A stretch of DNA of 64,000 bases, from positions 868,001 to 932,000 of the forward strand of contig NZ_JAVSJA010000001.1 in NCBI RefSeq assembly GCF_032027425.1, written 5' to 3'. The notes beneath the pieces were generated by a model, which saw only the letters and a program-made list of their open reading frames with translations, was not told the DNA's origin and made no database searches. Source of the DNA: Microcystis wesenbergii NRERC-220 (GTDB lineage: Bacteria; Cyanobacteriota; Cyanobacteriia; Cyanobacteriales; Microcystaceae). Both the position numbers and the translations under genes were made by a program. Of the stretch, positions 37,166 through 46,659 are shown piece by piece. Position 1 is the first letter of the stretch, and each line of letters starts with the position of its first letter.

Positions 37166-38959
37166 ATGACTGAAACCTTAATTCAACCCGCAACCCTAGT
37201 AGAACTCTTACGTTACCGCGCCACGGCACAACCAGACGGCCATGCCTACACTTTTCTTATCGATGGTAAAAAAGAAACCCCACCTTTAACCTACAGTGAA
37301 CTCGATCGCCAAGCAAGAGCAATCGCCGCCTATTTGCAAAAATACCAGGCCCAAGGGGAACGCGCCCTATTACTCTATCCTCAAAGTTTAGAAGTAGTGG
37401 CCGCTTTTTGTGGTTGTCTCTACGGGGGAGTGATTGCCATTCCCGTCCCCCCACCGGAATCGGGACGACTTAAGCGCACTCTGCCCCGTTTACGCGCAAT
37501 TGTCAAGGATGCTAATGCCACCTTTGCCCTAGTTACCGAAAGTATTCTGACTCTTATTGAAGGTGTGAAGGAAGAATTCCCAGAATTCGACCAAATGAAA
37601 TGGATTACTACCGAAAGTATTGATATTTCCCTAGCGGACCAATGGCAAGATCCCCAGGTGGATAAATCGGCGCTTGCCTATCTGCAATATACCTCCGGTT
37701 CGACTAATATCCCCAAGGGGGTGATGCTAAGTCATTTTAACCTGATGCACCATTGCGGTTACTTGCAAAAAGCTTGTGGTTACGAACCGGATAGCGTTAC
37801 CCTCACTTGGATGCCCTATTTTCACGATTACGGGTTAGTCGAGGGTATCACCGTCCCCCTCTACAACGGTACACCCTGCTATCTCATGTCTCCCTTTGCT
37901 TTTATTAAGCGTCCGATGCAGTGGTTAAAAAATATTACTAAGTACAAAGTTACTCATAGTCAGGCCCCCAACTTCGCCTATGATCTTTGTACTCGCAGGA
38001 TTAAAGCTGCCGATTTAGCGGAATTAGACCTGAGCAGTTGGCAGGCCGCGGGAAATGCCGCCGAACCGATTAACCCGAAGGTCATGGCCAAATTTGTCGA
38101 TACTTTTGCAGATTATGGCTTTTCTTGGCAAACTTTCGCCCCTGCCTACGGATTAGCTGAATATACCCTCTTGATTTCCAATAAACCCAAGGGAACCACC
38201 CCAATTATCACCGCTTTGGATGCCACCGCCTACGAACGCGGTAAAATTGTCCCTGTAGGTTCCGATCAAACCACGGGAGTTAGATACGTCCCCAGTTGTG
38301 GTCGTCGCGTCTGTGATACCCGTATAGCTATCGTTAATCCCGATACTTTCACCCTTTGTGCAGCCGATGAAGTGGGCGAAATTTGGGCCAGTGACCCCAG
38401 TATGGCCGCTGGATATTGGCAACGGGAAGACGCAACCAAAGAGACTTTTCAAGCTTATCTTGCTGATACGGGAGAAGGGCCGTTTTTACGCACCGGAGAT
38501 TTAGGTTTTCTTCTCGATGGGGAATTACATATCACGGGACGGATTAAGGATTTAATTATTGTCCGTGGCAGTAATCATTATCCCCAAGATTTAGAATGGT
38601 CAGTACAGCATCTTAATGAGGTTTTTCGTCCCGATTATGGTGCCGCTTTTTCTATTGAAGATAATGGGGAAGAACAGTTAGTTATTGTCCAGGAATTAGA
38701 ACGTCGCAGCGGGGCATTAGATACGGCCAAATTAATCGCCGATATCCGTCAAGAAATCGCCGAAGAACACGAAATTATGACCCATGCCATTGTTTTAGCT
38801 AAATCGGGAACAATTCTCAAAACTGCCAGTGGCAAAATTCAACGTCGCGCTATTAAACAGAATTTTCTCAATGGGAATATGAGTATTATCGATGCTTGGT
38901 CAGAAAATCCTCAGTTAGTTAGTAAATTCGATCGCTCTATTTCTGAAACAGAAGCATAG
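37166..38959 (+). CDS. Fatty acyl-AMP ligase (FAAL) family adenylating enzyme
   Basis: The 597-residue protein has the P-loop-like YLQYTSGSTNIPKGVMLSH near residue 172, the adenylate motif FAPAYGLAEYTLL near 315 and FLRTGDLGFLLDGELHITGR near 435. The sequence and length match the fatty-acyl-AMP ligase branch, which hands acyl chains to carrier proteins for lipids or polyketides instead of forming CoA esters. No acyl-carrier protein, PKS or NRPS module is adjacent, so the acceptor is unknown. Its C-terminal domain ends GKIQRRAIKQNFL with the catalytic Lys. Confidence 0.88.
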   Translation: MTETLIQPATLVELLRYRATAQPDGHAYTFLIDGKKETPPLTYSELDRQARAIAAYLQKYQAQGERALLLYPQSLEVVAAFCGCLYGGVIAIPVPPPESGRLKRTLPRLRAIVKDANATFALVTESILTLIEGVKEEFPEFDQMKWITTESIDISLADQWQDPQVDKSALAYLQYTSGSTNIPKGVMLSHFNLMHHCGYLQKACGYEPDSVTLTWMPYFHDYGLVEGITVPLYNGTPCYLMSPFAFIKRPMQWLKNITKYKVTHSQAPNFAYDLCTRRIKAADLAELDLSSWQAAGNAAEPINPKVMAKFVDTFADYGFSWQTFAPAYGLAEYTLLISNKPKGTTPIITALDATAYERGKIVPVGSDQTTGVRYVPSCGRRVCDTRIAIVNPDTFTLCAADEVGEIWASDPSMAAGYWQREDATKETFQAYLADTGEGPFLRTGDLGFLLDGELHITGRIKDLIIVRGSNHYPQDLEWSVQHLNEVFRPDYGAAFSIEDNGEEQLVIVQELERRSGALDTAKLIADIRQEIAEEHEIMTHAIVLAKSGTILKTASGKIQRRAIKQNFLNGNMSIIDAWSENPQLVSKFDRSISETEA

Positions 38960-38964
38960 TTTTT

Positions 38965-38985
38965 CGGGTGGGCATTGCTCACCCG
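38965..38985 (+). repeat. GGGTGGGC hairpin after the FAAL gene
   Basis: CGGGTGGGC pairs with GCTCACCCG; unlike the nearly identical hairpin after petH, no T-run follows, so a terminator role is uncertain. Confidence 0.5.
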
Positions 38986-39000
38986 ATCGAGTATAACAGA

Positions 39001-39088
39001 GGCAGGGGGCAGGAGGCAGGGGGCAGGGGTAGGGTTGATTCATAGTAGGGTTGATTCATAGTAGGGTTGATTCATGAATCAACCCTAC
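39001..39088. repeat. GGGGCAG heptamers, then two half-units and one full GTAGGGTTGATTCAT palindrome
   Basis: GGCAGGGGGCAGGAGGCAGG opens the stretch. At 39,029 and 39,045 the 16-bp half unit GTAGGGTTGATTCATA is repeated, followed by the complete 28-bp palindrome at 39,061-39,088. The half units look like failed or degraded copies of the same palindrome. Confidence 0.85.
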
Positions 39089-39238
39089 CCGTTGGGGGCG
39101 TGGCGCGGTCACTGAGCCTGTCGAAGTGCCGCCCCCAAACCCCGGAGCGCATTAGTTTTTCGGTGGGATGCTTACAGACGGCTGCTGATATATCTGTAAT
39201 AATTTAAGAGTCACTCCACTTGCATTTGAACAGAACAA

Positions 39239-39311
39239 GTAAGGGCGAAGCATTCGGATAGGAAATCTACGGTTTCAGCGATAGGTTATCCCTCGAATGC
39301 TTCGCCCCTAC
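39239..39311. repeat. 73-bp inverted-repeat element (GTAGGGGCGAAGCATTCG)
   Basis: The left arm GTAAGGGCGAAGCATTCG pairs with CGAATGCTTCGCCCCTAC at the right end, with an A/T-rich loop. The right end contains the CTA that is the complement of the TAG stop of lspA (39,308-39,310). The same inverted-repeat design is common in cyanobacteria. Confidence 0.75.
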
Positions 39312-39787
39312 AGGACCCTTGACTTGTGGGGAAAGGTAGAAATTAAGAGGCAAATAATCCCGATATTAATAAAAACGTCGGCCAGATTAAAAACAGGAAA
39401 ATTAATCAATCGAAAATCGAGAAAATCCACCACATAACCAAACAAAAAGCGATCGATCCCATTGCCGAAAGCGCCTGCTAAAATAAAACCGTAGGCTAAT
39501 TGTTCCCAACGACTTAAATGCGGTCCAAAGTAGGCAAAAGCCATTAATCCCAAACTAACCAATAAGGATAGCCATTTGAGCCAACCAACACCGCCTCGAA
39601 AAGCACTAAAAGCCGCCCCAGTATTAATCACATAGGTGAAATGAAAAACCCCCGGAATAATCGGGAAAGTATCACCAATTTGCTCAAAACTCTGCACGGT
39701 TATATACTTAGTTACTTGGTCTAAAATTAGACCGATAACCGCCACTATCCAAAACCAGCGATTCTTTTTTAACATTGGCTGTGGCAT
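39308..39787 (-). CDS. lspA: Lipoprotein signal peptidase (prolipoprotein)
   Basis: The annotation-style frame extends one TTG codon upstream, but ATG at 39,787 (MPQPMLKKNRW) is preferred, giving 159 residues. Four membrane helices, the catalytic aspartates GNGIDRFLFGYVVDF near 115 and FNLADVFINIG near 138 fit LspA. It removes the signal peptide of lipoproteins. Its start overlaps the bioY stop (TGATG). The stop codon is inside a 73-bp palindromic repeat. There is no functional link to biotin besides transcription. Confidence 0.94.
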   Translation of the reverse strand: MPQPMLKKNRWFWIVAVIGLILDQVTKYITVQSFEQIGDTFPIIPGVFHFTYVINTGAAFSAFRGGVGWLKWLSLLVSLGLMAFAYFGPHLSRWEQLAYGFILAGAFGNGIDRFLFGYVVDFLDFRLINFPVFNLADVFINIGIICLLISTFPHKSRVL

Positions 39788-40437
39788 CAATAAAATAATA
39801 ATTTACGGAAGAAAAAGGCAATAATTACCACCACACAAATTACTACTAACTGCCCTAAAAATGGCCAGACTGAATAATTCATAAATAGGGTGGGCAAACT
39901 ATCGGGAAAGATGATTTGACTGGCTTGGGGCTGAAAAATCGACAATCCCAGCATATATAATAAACCGCACAGATGAATCACTAACAAACCGGCAAAAGCA
40001 CTTAAAGCCAGGGTTTCTATCTTGGCGCGCCAGCGAAAAGCCAGCCAACCACACAGCCATGCCCCCGGCATAAAGCCTAAAATATAGCCAAAACTGGGTT
40101 CTTTCAGATAACCCATTCCCCCACCCTGGGCAAACACAGGCAACCAAGTTAAACCGAGAAAAATATAGGCCACCTGGGCGAGAAGCCCAGCATTTTTGCC
40201 CCCCAGACAGCCCGTTAACAATACTGCCCCAATTTGGTAAGTTATGCCTAGTTTTTGTGAAGATAGACCCGCAGCCGACCAACTAGCTAGGCTTACTGGA
40301 ACGAATGTACTAAAAATTGTCAGCAACAAACCAATCAAAGCCCAGAGTAGCTCATTGGGAACCGATAGGGAAGCGCGCCGCGGCGGAGATTCTCGTCCTC
40401 GACGTGATTTAGGTTGCCTGTTGGGGTTGGTATTCAC
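39787..40437 (-). CDS. bioY: Biotin transporter BioY
   Basis: The 216-residue protein has a basic N-terminus (MNTNPNRQPKSRRGR), then about six hydrophobic spans. The S-component landmarks are present: GAVLLTGCLGGKNAGLLAQVAYIFLGL near 72-98 and GYILGFMPGAWLCGWLAF near 117. It binds biotin as part of an ECF or stand-alone importer. GTG is the start codon (40,437). It overlaps the bioB 3' end by 29 bp and lspA by one base, so the three genes form an operon that combines synthesis and uptake of biotin. Confidence 0.9.
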   Translation of the reverse strand: MNTNPNRQPKSRRGRESPPRRASLSVPNELLWALIGLLLTIFSTFVPVSLASWSAAGLSSQKLGITYQIGAVLLTGCLGGKNAGLLAQVAYIFLGLTWLPVFAQGGGMGYLKEPSFGYILGFMPGAWLCGWLAFRWRAKIETLALSAFAGLLVIHLCGLLYMLGLSIFQPQASQIIFPDSLPTLFMNYSVWPFLGQLVVICVVVIIAFFFRKLLFY

Positions 40438-41503
40438 CGGGGATGGGGGCTTCTCCTCCTATTAAACTAAGATCAGCCAACATCGCCTGATCCTGTTGGG
40501 GGGGTTGTCCTAGAGTGGTCAAATAATGCCCAATCAGCATAGCATTAATTCCCGATTTTAGCCCCAGATTTTGCAATTCTCCCATCACCGCCTCTCGTCC
40601 CCCGGCATAACGGAGGATTTGTTGAGGTAAGATAAACCGGAAAATAGCGATCGCTTTTAGGGCAGTAAAAGGGTCTAGTTTGGGTAAATGACCTAAAGGG
40701 GTGCCACTTCTGGGGTTTAATAGGTTAATCGGCACTGATTCCACTTCTAATTCCGCCAGGGAAAAAGCTAAATCGATACGATCGGTCCAACTTTCCCCCA
40801 TACCGATAATTCCGCCCGTACAAGCCTGAATTCCCGCCGCTTTCAGGTTTTTTACCGTTTCTACCCGATCCTGCCAACTGTGGGTGGAGACCACGTTAGG
40901 ATAAAAATTCTCGGAAGCCTCTAGATTGTGATTATAACGGGTAACTCCGGCTTCTTTTAAGGCTTGCGCTTGGGCAAGGGTTAACTCTCCCAGGGCGCAG
41001 CAGGGTTTAATCTTGGCTGTTTCAATGATTTCTTGAACTGTGGCCAGTATTTCCTCGAATTCCTTGGATTTGGGGCTATTATACTTTAATCCCCGTCCTT
41101 GACTAACTAAACAGAAGCGTTTGGACCCCGCGTCGGCTGCTGCTTTCGCATGGCTGACGATTTCCTCGCGACTTTTTAAACCGTAGATAGGCGAATCTTG
41201 TCCGGGATGGTGGACGGATTGGGAACAAAAACTACAATTTTCCGAACAACTTCCCGATTTTATGTTGATAATGCTACATAAATCCACCGTATTACCACAA
41301 CAGGCCTGACGAATGCGATCGGCAGCCTCACATAAGCTGAAAATATTTTCCTGACCTTCGATCGCAGTTAAAGCTAGGGCCTCTTGCTTACTGAGTCGAT
41401 CGCCGGCGATAATCTCATTAGCCCTAGTCTGTAACCAGTTTTTTAAGGCTTCTCCCTCCACGGGGATAGATTGAGTAGCGGTGTGTGTAGAGACTTGTAC
41501 CAC
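40409..41503 (-). CDS. bioB: Biotin synthase
   Basis: The 364-residue radical-SAM protein has the CxxxCxxC cluster site at C86, C90 and C93 (SGSCSENCSFCSQ) and the second cluster Cys and Arg sites (RYNHNLEAS, GGIIGMGES, RFILP). It inserts sulfur into dethiobiotin. It starts with GTG (41,503). First gene of the bioB-bioY-lspA operon. Other bio genes are not in the window. Confidence 0.96.
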   Translation of the reverse strand: MVQVSTHTATQSIPVEGEALKNWLQTRANEIIAGDRLSKQEALALTAIEGQENIFSLCEAADRIRQACCGNTVDLCSIINIKSGSCSENCSFCSQSVHHPGQDSPIYGLKSREEIVSHAKAAADAGSKRFCLVSQGRGLKYNSPKSKEFEEILATVQEIIETAKIKPCCALGELTLAQAQALKEAGVTRYNHNLEASENFYPNVVSTHSWQDRVETVKNLKAAGIQACTGGIIGMGESWTDRIDLAFSLAELEVESVPINLLNPRSGTPLGHLPKLDPFTALKAIAIFRFILPQQILRYAGGREAVMGELQNLGLKSGINAMLIGHYLTTLGQPPQQDQAMLADLSLIGGEAPIPGEYQPQQAT

Positions 41504-41636
41504 GTCGTTTATGCTCTAACTAAGTTAGGCTCATCTTATCATTATTCAGTTACTGGGGAAAGATTAATAAAAAACTTTAGAAAAAAATACCCTTTTGTGC
41601 TAGACTACCCGCAAAAGTTATCTTGTCTCCGATTTT

Positions 41637-42182
41637 ATGAAAGTTATTCCGACGGAAATTCCTGATGTTTTAATCATTGAACCGCAAGTTTACGGAGACG
41701 ATCGAGGTTTTTTCTTGGAGAGTTTTAATCAGAAAGATTTTCGAGAAAAAACTGGGGTTAATACCACTTTTGTCCAGGATAATCACTCTATGTCCTTAAA
41801 AAATGTCCTGCGAGGATTGCACTATCAAATCCCCAATCCCCAGGGTAAACTGGTGCGAGTAGTGAGCGGTAGTGTTTTTGATGTGGCAGTGGATGCGCGT
41901 CAAAGTTCCCCCACTTTTGGGCAATGGGTAGGCTGTATTTTAAGTGCGGAAAATAAACGTATTTTCTGGGTTCCCGAAGGTTTTGCCCATGGCTTTCTAG
42001 TCCTCTCCGACCGAGCAGAATTTCTCTACAAAACCACTAATTATTATTATCCCCAATACGAAAAAACCATCGCCTGGAATGATGCCGATTTAGGGATTGA
42101 CTGGCCCTTAGATACCCCGCCGATTCTCTCCCCTAAAGACCAAGCTGGACAACCCTTTAAATCCGTGGAAGTTTTCCCCTAA
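41637..42182 (+). CDS. rfbC: dTDP-4-dehydrorhamnose 3,5-epimerase
   Basis: The 181-residue cupin protein has the RmlC pattern: DRGFFLESFNQKDF near 24, the catalytic His segment VLRGLHYQIPNPQGKLV near 58, and FAHGFLVLSDRAEFLYKTTNYY near 118. The catalytic Tyr is in the last part. It epimerises C3 and C5 of the sugar nucleotide. It starts the rfbC-rfbD-rfbA operon with 5-bp and 4-bp spacers. The rhamnose produced goes to surface polysaccharide. rfbB is not present here. Confidence 0.95.
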   Translation: MKVIPTEIPDVLIIEPQVYGDDRGFFLESFNQKDFREKTGVNTTFVQDNHSMSLKNVLRGLHYQIPNPQGKLVRVVSGSVFDVAVDARQSSPTFGQWVGCILSAENKRIFWVPEGFAHGFLVLSDRAEFLYKTTNYYYPQYEKTIAWNDADLGIDWPLDTPPILSPKDQAGQPFKSVEVFP

Positions 42183-42187
42183 AGACA

Positions 42188-43063
42188 ATGAAAAAAGTTT
42201 TACTAATTGGTGCTAAAGGTCAAGTGGGACAAGAGTTACAAGTAACTTTACCCCAGTTAGGTGAAGTTATTAGTATCGGTCGAGAAGAACTAGATTTAAC
42301 TAACTCGGAAAAAATCGGCCAGTTAATTAGGGAAATTCACCCCGATTATCTGGTTAATGCCTCCGCTTACACCGCAGTGGATAAAGCCGAAACCGAGCCA
42401 GATTTAGCCTATTCTATCAATGCTACAGCCCCGAAAATTATGGCGGAATCTGCCGAGAAAATTAAAGCTAAATTTCTCCATATTTCCACCGATTATGTCT
42501 TTGATGGTCGAAAAAATACCCCCTATCTAGAAACCGATCTAACTAATCCTTTAGGGGTTTATGGACAATCAAAGTTAAGGGGAGAAGAGGAGATTAATAC
42601 TGTTAATTCTCAGGCAATTATCCTGCGGACTGCTTGGGTTTATGGCAGTTATGGCAAAAGTAATTTTGTCAAAACCATGGTGAGATTAGGCAAGGAAAGA
42701 GAGGAGTTAAAAGTAGTTGTTGATCAGGTGGGAAGTCCCACTTGGGCAAAAGATATCGCCGCGGCAATTACTCAGCTTTTAATTAATGCCGATAATCCCG
42801 CAGGAATCTATAATTTTACTAATAGCGGTGTCGCCAGTTGGTTTGATTTAACTAAAGCGATTTTTGAGGAGGCAAAAACAAGCGGTATTCCCTTAAAAAT
42901 TCAGAGAGTAATTCCGATTACTACTGCTGAATATCCTACCCCGGCAGTGCGTCCGGCCTATTCGGTTCTTTCTGGTCAAAAAATCTCACAACAATTGGGT
43001 TATATTCCTCCCTATTGGCGGGATTCCCTCAAAGCTATGCTCAACCAACTATTTAATCTTTAA
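42188..43063 (+). CDS. rfbD: dTDP-4-dehydrorhamnose reductase
   Basis: The 291-residue SDR enzyme has GAKGQVGQEL near 8, the catalytic Tyr/Lys YGQSKLRGEE near 126, STDYVFDG near 99 and the C-terminal VRPAYSVLSGQKI near 258 typical of RmlD. It uses NAD(P)H to form dTDP-L-rhamnose. It is the middle gene of the rfb operon. Confidence 0.95.
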   Translation: MKKVLLIGAKGQVGQELQVTLPQLGEVISIGREELDLTNSEKIGQLIREIHPDYLVNASAYTAVDKAETEPDLAYSINATAPKIMAESAEKIKAKFLHISTDYVFDGRKNTPYLETDLTNPLGVYGQSKLRGEEEINTVNSQAIILRTAWVYGSYGKSNFVKTMVRLGKEREELKVVVDQVGSPTWAKDIAAAITQLLINADNPAGIYNFTNSGVASWFDLTKAIFEEAKTSGIPLKIQRVIPITTAEYPTPAVRPAYSVLSGQKISQQLGYIPPYWRDSLKAMLNQLFNL

Positions 43064-43067
43064 AACT

Positions 43068-44141
43068 ATGAAAGCACTAATTTTATCCGGTGGTAAAGGT
43101 ACGAGGTTACGTCCCCTAACCTATACTGGGGCAAAACAGTTAGTTCCCGTTGCCAATAAACCGATTTTATGGTATGGAATCGAGTCAATTGTCGCCGCAG
43201 GAATTACCGATATTGGCATTATTATCAGTCCCGAAACCGGGGAAGAAATTCGTCAGACCACGGGCAATGGTGAACAGTTTGGGGCTAAGATAACTTATAT
43301 TCGCCAAGATCAACCAGCCGGATTAGCTCACGCGGTTAAAACTGCCCAATCTTTCCTAGGAGATTCCCCCTTTATTATGTACTTGGGTGATAACCTAATC
43401 GAGGATGATTTATCGCCCTTTTTAGGCTCTTTCCAAAAACAGTCTCTTGACGCTTTAATTCTGTTGCGAAAAGTGTCTAATCCTAGTGCTTTTGGGGTGG
43501 CAAAAGTAGATGAAACCGGCAAAGTTTTATACTTAGTCGAAAAACCCAAAGAACCTCCCTCAAATTTAGCTTTGGTGGGGATTTATTTTTTTGCCCCCAC
43601 CATTCACCAAGCGATCGCATCTATTCAACCTTCGGGCCGGGGTGAGTTAGAAATTACCGACGCTATCCAAGAATTAATCAATCAAAATAAAGCAGTAGAA
43701 GCCAATAAACTACTAGGTTGGTGGTTAGATACGGGTAAAAAAGATGATTTATTAGAGGCAAATCGGATTATCCTCGATACCTCTCTAGAAATCGCTTTGC
43801 AGGGAGAAATTGATGCTAATAGTCAGGTGATCGGACGGGTACAAATTGGTCAGGGTAGTAAAATTATTAATAGTACCATTCGCGGCCCTGTCATTATTGG
43901 AGAAAATTGTCACATTGAGAATTGTTTTATCGGTCCCTATAGTAGTGTGGCTAATGGAGTAAAATTAATCGATGCCGACATAGAACACAGTGTTATTCTC
44001 AAAGATGCCACGATTATTGGCATTCATCAGCGCATAGTTGATAGTGTTATCGGACGACGGGCAAAATTAGAAATTGCCCCCCAACGTCCAAAAGCTTTAC
44101 GCTTTATGATTGGGGATGATTCCCATGTGGAATTAGTGTAG
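43068..44141 (+). CDS. rfbA: Glucose-1-phosphate thymidylyltransferase (long form)
   Basis: The 357-residue protein has LILSGGKGTRLRPLTYTGAK near 4-23 as the nucleotide-binding loop, MYLGDNLIED near 104, and VEKPKEPPSN near 160. The last ~110 residues form a left-handed beta-helix of hexapeptide repeats (IIGENCHIENCFIGPYSSV), marking the long RfbA class of many cyanobacteria. It makes dTDP-glucose, the first step of the dTDP-rhamnose route. It is the last gene of the operon. Confidence 0.93.
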   Translation: MKALILSGGKGTRLRPLTYTGAKQLVPVANKPILWYGIESIVAAGITDIGIIISPETGEEIRQTTGNGEQFGAKITYIRQDQPAGLAHAVKTAQSFLGDSPFIMYLGDNLIEDDLSPFLGSFQKQSLDALILLRKVSNPSAFGVAKVDETGKVLYLVEKPKEPPSNLALVGIYFFAPTIHQAIASIQPSGRGELEITDAIQELINQNKAVEANKLLGWWLDTGKKDDLLEANRIILDTSLEIALQGEIDANSQVIGRVQIGQGSKIINSTIRGPVIIGENCHIENCFIGPYSSVANGVKLIDADIEHSVILKDATIIGIHQRIVDSVIGRRAKLEIAPQRPKALRFMIGDDSHVELV

Positions 44142-44271
44142 TTATCGGGGATTAACTGCCCCTTATAATTAATACCAGAGGATCGAGAATTTCCTTAGCT
44201 AATTCCGCAGCGGTTCCCTGGTTTTTCTGGCAAAGATTGACATTTTTAGGAGAAAAAAGCCCACCTAACTA

Positions 44272-44280
44272 TGTTATAAT
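44272..44280 (+). promoter_or_regulatory. Extended -10 promoter upstream of leuB
   Basis: TGTTATAAT at 44,272-44,280 is a textbook extended -10, 33 bp before the leuB ATG. A TTGACA at 44,237 is too far (32 bp) to be the -35, so the extended -10 would carry the site. Confidence 0.45.
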
Positions 44281-44313
44281 CAAGGGTCTGACCTATTTTA
44301 CCGTTCTAGAACT

Positions 44314-45399
44314 ATGACGCAACAGTATCGCATTACCCTACTACCCGGCGATGGCATCGGGCCGGAAATCCTCGCTGTCACCGTAGAGATACTGAAAGTC
44401 ATCGGTAAAAAATTTGACCTCCAGTTTGACTTCCAAACCGCTTTAATTGGAGGGGCAGCCATTGATGAAACCGGCAGTCCCCTCCCCGAAGCAACCCTGA
44501 GCGCCTGTAAAAATAGTGATGCTGTTCTTCTGGCCGCTATTGGGGGTTATAAATGGGATAATTTACCCCGGCAGCAAAGGCCAGAAACGGGATTATTAGG
44601 CTTAAGATCTGGCCTAGGTCTTTTTGCTAATTTGCGTCCTGCCACCATTTTTCCGCAATTAATCGACGCTTCTAGTCTCAAACGGGAGATTATCGAGGGA
44701 GTGGATATCATGGTTGTCCGGGAATTGACCGGGGGTGTTTACTTCGGTCAACCGAAGGGGATTTTTGAGACGGAAACGGGAGAAAAATGCGGTGTAAATA
44801 CCATGGTTTACTTGGAATCGGAGGTGGACCGCATCGCTAAGGTGGCCTTTGAAATTGCCCAAAAACGCGGCAAGAAACTCTGTTCCGTCGATAAAGCTAA
44901 TGTTCTCGATGTTTCCCAACTCTGGCGCGACCGGGTGACGAAAATCGCCGCTAATTATCCCGATGTGGAACTTTCCCATCTCTACGTCGATAACGCGGCC
45001 ATGCAGTTAGTCCGGGCCCCCAAACAATTTGATACTATCGTCACGGGCAATTTATTCGGTGATATTCTCTCCGATGAAGCGGCCATGTTAACCGGTAGTA
45101 TCGGAATGTTACCCTCCGCTAGTTTAGGGACTGCTGGGGTGGGAGTTTTTGAACCTGTCCACGGTTCGGCCCCAGATATCGCCGGCCAAGATAAAGCCAA
45201 TCCGATCGCCCAGATTCTCAGCGCTGCTATGATGTTAAAATATGGGCTAAATCAGCCTTTAGCGGCAGCATCGCTGGAAAAAGCCGTCGAAAAAGTCTTA
45301 GAGTTTGGTTATCGTACTGGAGATATTTTCTCGGAAGGTATGACCTTAGTGGGATGCCAAGGGATGGGCCAGGCCATCCTGAAAGTTTTAGAATCTTAA
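44314..45399 (+). CDS. leuB: 3-isopropylmalate dehydrogenase
   Basis: The 361-residue protein has [12 protein letters not shown] near 8, [18 protein letters not shown] near 132, the Lys/Asp-rich active region [12 protein letters not shown] near 193 and [15 protein letters not shown] near 245, followed by [20 protein letters not shown] near 287. It oxidises 3-isopropylmalate in leucine synthesis. It stands alone with its own promoter-like sequence. Confidence 0.97.
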   Translation: MTQQYRITLLPGDGIGPEILAVTVEILKVIGKKFDLQFDFQTALIGGAAIDETGSPLPEATLSACKNSDAVLLAAIGGYKWDNLPRQQRPETGLLGLRSGLGLFANLRPATIFPQLIDASSLKREIIEGVDIMVVRELTGGVYFGQPKGIFETETGEKCGVNTMVYLESEVDRIAKVAFEIAQKRGKKLCSVDKANVLDVSQLWRDRVTKIAANYPDVELSHLYVDNAAMQLVRAPKQFDTIVTGNLFGDILSDEAAMLTGSIGMLPSASLGTAGVGVFEPVHGSAPDIAGQDKANPIAQILSAAMMLKYGLNQPLAAASLEKAVEKVLEFGYRTGDIFSEGMTLVGCQGMGQAILKVLES

Positions 45400-45478
45400 C
45401 AAAAGTGCCAAATTCCGAAATCGTCATATACCATTGATTTAATAAATATGTCAATTTAATCGTGGGGAGACGAGTGAT

Positions 45479-45739
45479 ATGGTAGCCCTATCCCAGAAAA
45501 CCGAACAACAGCGTGTCGATATGGAAATCCCAATTTTGTTAGATCCTACTGTCTTACGGGCGGCCAGACGCATTTATCGCATCTACTGTACCCTCAATAG
45601 CAGAGTTAGTAAACGTCCTTTCGGTGTCGCTATTAACCGCGACAATCATCGCGGCCAATTGATTTTTAACAATAAACCGATTCTTCTCCCCGGGGAATGT
45701 TTCGTCCCGATTAAGCAAATCGAATCAGAAGCCTATTAA
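45479..45739 (+). CDS. Small conserved hypothetical protein (86 aa)
   Basis: The 86-residue protein has a GGGGAG sequence 10-12 bp before the ATG. It contains a basic helix (DPTVLRAARRIYRIYCTLNS) and a polar tail (FNNKPILLPGECFVPIKQI). There is no signal peptide or membrane segment and no family that I recognise. It follows leuB by 80 bp on the same strand. Confidence 0.55.
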   Translation: MVALSQKTEQQRVDMEIPILLDPTVLRAARRIYRIYCTLNSRVSKRPFGVAINRDNHRGQLIFNNKPILLPGECFVPIKQIESEAY

Positions 45740-45857
45740 TTTTTGTGAAGATTTGCCCCGAATATCTTGCCAAACGTCAGCTAATACCCACTGACGTAAT
45801 TTTTTTGTTTACTAACGCGATGTGCAACTAAGGAGAGACAAGAAGCTCAGAGCGTAA

Positions 45858-46067
45858 TATAGCGGTTCTCACACCTGTGTGGCACAGTTTAACCTTTGCT
45901 AATTAAGCTTTTCACCATCGATAATGTACCTCTTGCGAACAGGAAACGCTATATAGCGTTTCCTAAGCTAGTGAGGTACACCTATTTTCTTCCCTTTTGC
46001 CTTTTGCCTCTTGCCTCTTGCCTAAAACCCATAACTTTTGTACCTCAGCAGACTGAAAAACGCTATA
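45858..46067. repeat. Two adjoining MITE-like elements with TATAGCG ends
   Basis: Element A (45,858-45,953) starts TATAGCGGTTCTCACACC and ends GAACAGGAAACGCTATA; a second copy is inverted at 59,621-59,716. Element B (45,952-46,067) starts TATAGCGTTTCCTAAGCTAG then TGAGGTACA, and ends TGTACCTCAGCAGACTGAAA then AACGCTATA. It contains TTTTGCC/TCTTGCC heptamers (about 45,990-46,022). The two elements share the TATA at their junction, the target dinucleotide. Confidence 0.78.
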
Positions 46068-46102
46068 TATTAACTTTAGTAATTACAAAAAGAAGTAGTT
46101 CT

Positions 46103-46531
46103 ATGAGTGACATCAAGCCAATCCAAAATGAATTTGTAACTGTCAAAGGCCCTTATGGCGTTATTAATCACGGTGACGGCTACGCCATTGTGATTGTACA
46201 AACAGGAGAATGTATCGCACGCAATATTTCCTCTTTTCTTGATTGCGTCAAAACCATTGATCACCTATTGGGGACAATGCCACCGCCACCACCGCCACCA
46301 AACGACGACAAAGAGCTAGATCGTGTTCTTCAAGATTATAAGCCTGATATTCAGCGACTAATCAGAAAATATGCTCCAGAGACGAGAAGGGTTAAAAAAA
46401 ATAGTAATTTTCTTGGTTATACATGGTATAAATGCTATGACGACTCAGGAAAGGTATTAGGGCGGGTCAGAGGAAGTGATGATGATCGCTATTGGCAGTA
46501 TGGCGGTCTAGATAGTCAAAAACATTATTAA
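46103..46531 (+). CDS. Hypothetical protein (142 aa)
   Basis: The longer frame begins inside the MITE at 45,896, but the ATG at 46,103 (MSDIKPIQNEFVTVKGPYGV) is the first sensible start and lies just outside the element. The product is soluble, with a proline run (PPPPPPP) near 65 and a C-terminal FLGYTWYKCYDDSGKVLGRV and RYWQYGG segment. I do not recognise a family. The upstream elements probably provide its leader. Confidence 0.5.
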   Translation: MSDIKPIQNEFVTVKGPYGVINHGDGYAIVIVQTGECIARNISSFLDCVKTIDHLLGTMPPPPPPPNDDKELDRVLQDYKPDIQRLIRKYAPETRRVKKNSNFLGYTWYKCYDDSGKVLGRVRGSDDDRYWQYGGLDSQKHY

Positions 46532-46659
46532 ATTTACGCGATGTGCAACTAACAATGACAGAATCAGGGTTCCAGAGGATACTTTAATCTCTGCTGATTT
46601 CTGAAAGCCTTGTAAATCAAGACTAAAAATATAGTTGTACACTGGGTTACTATAAAAAG

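Noticed and set aside
45896-46102. N-terminal extension of the hypothetical protein at 46103
   Set aside because: It reads through MITE-like elements; ATG 46103 just outside the element is the more sensible start.
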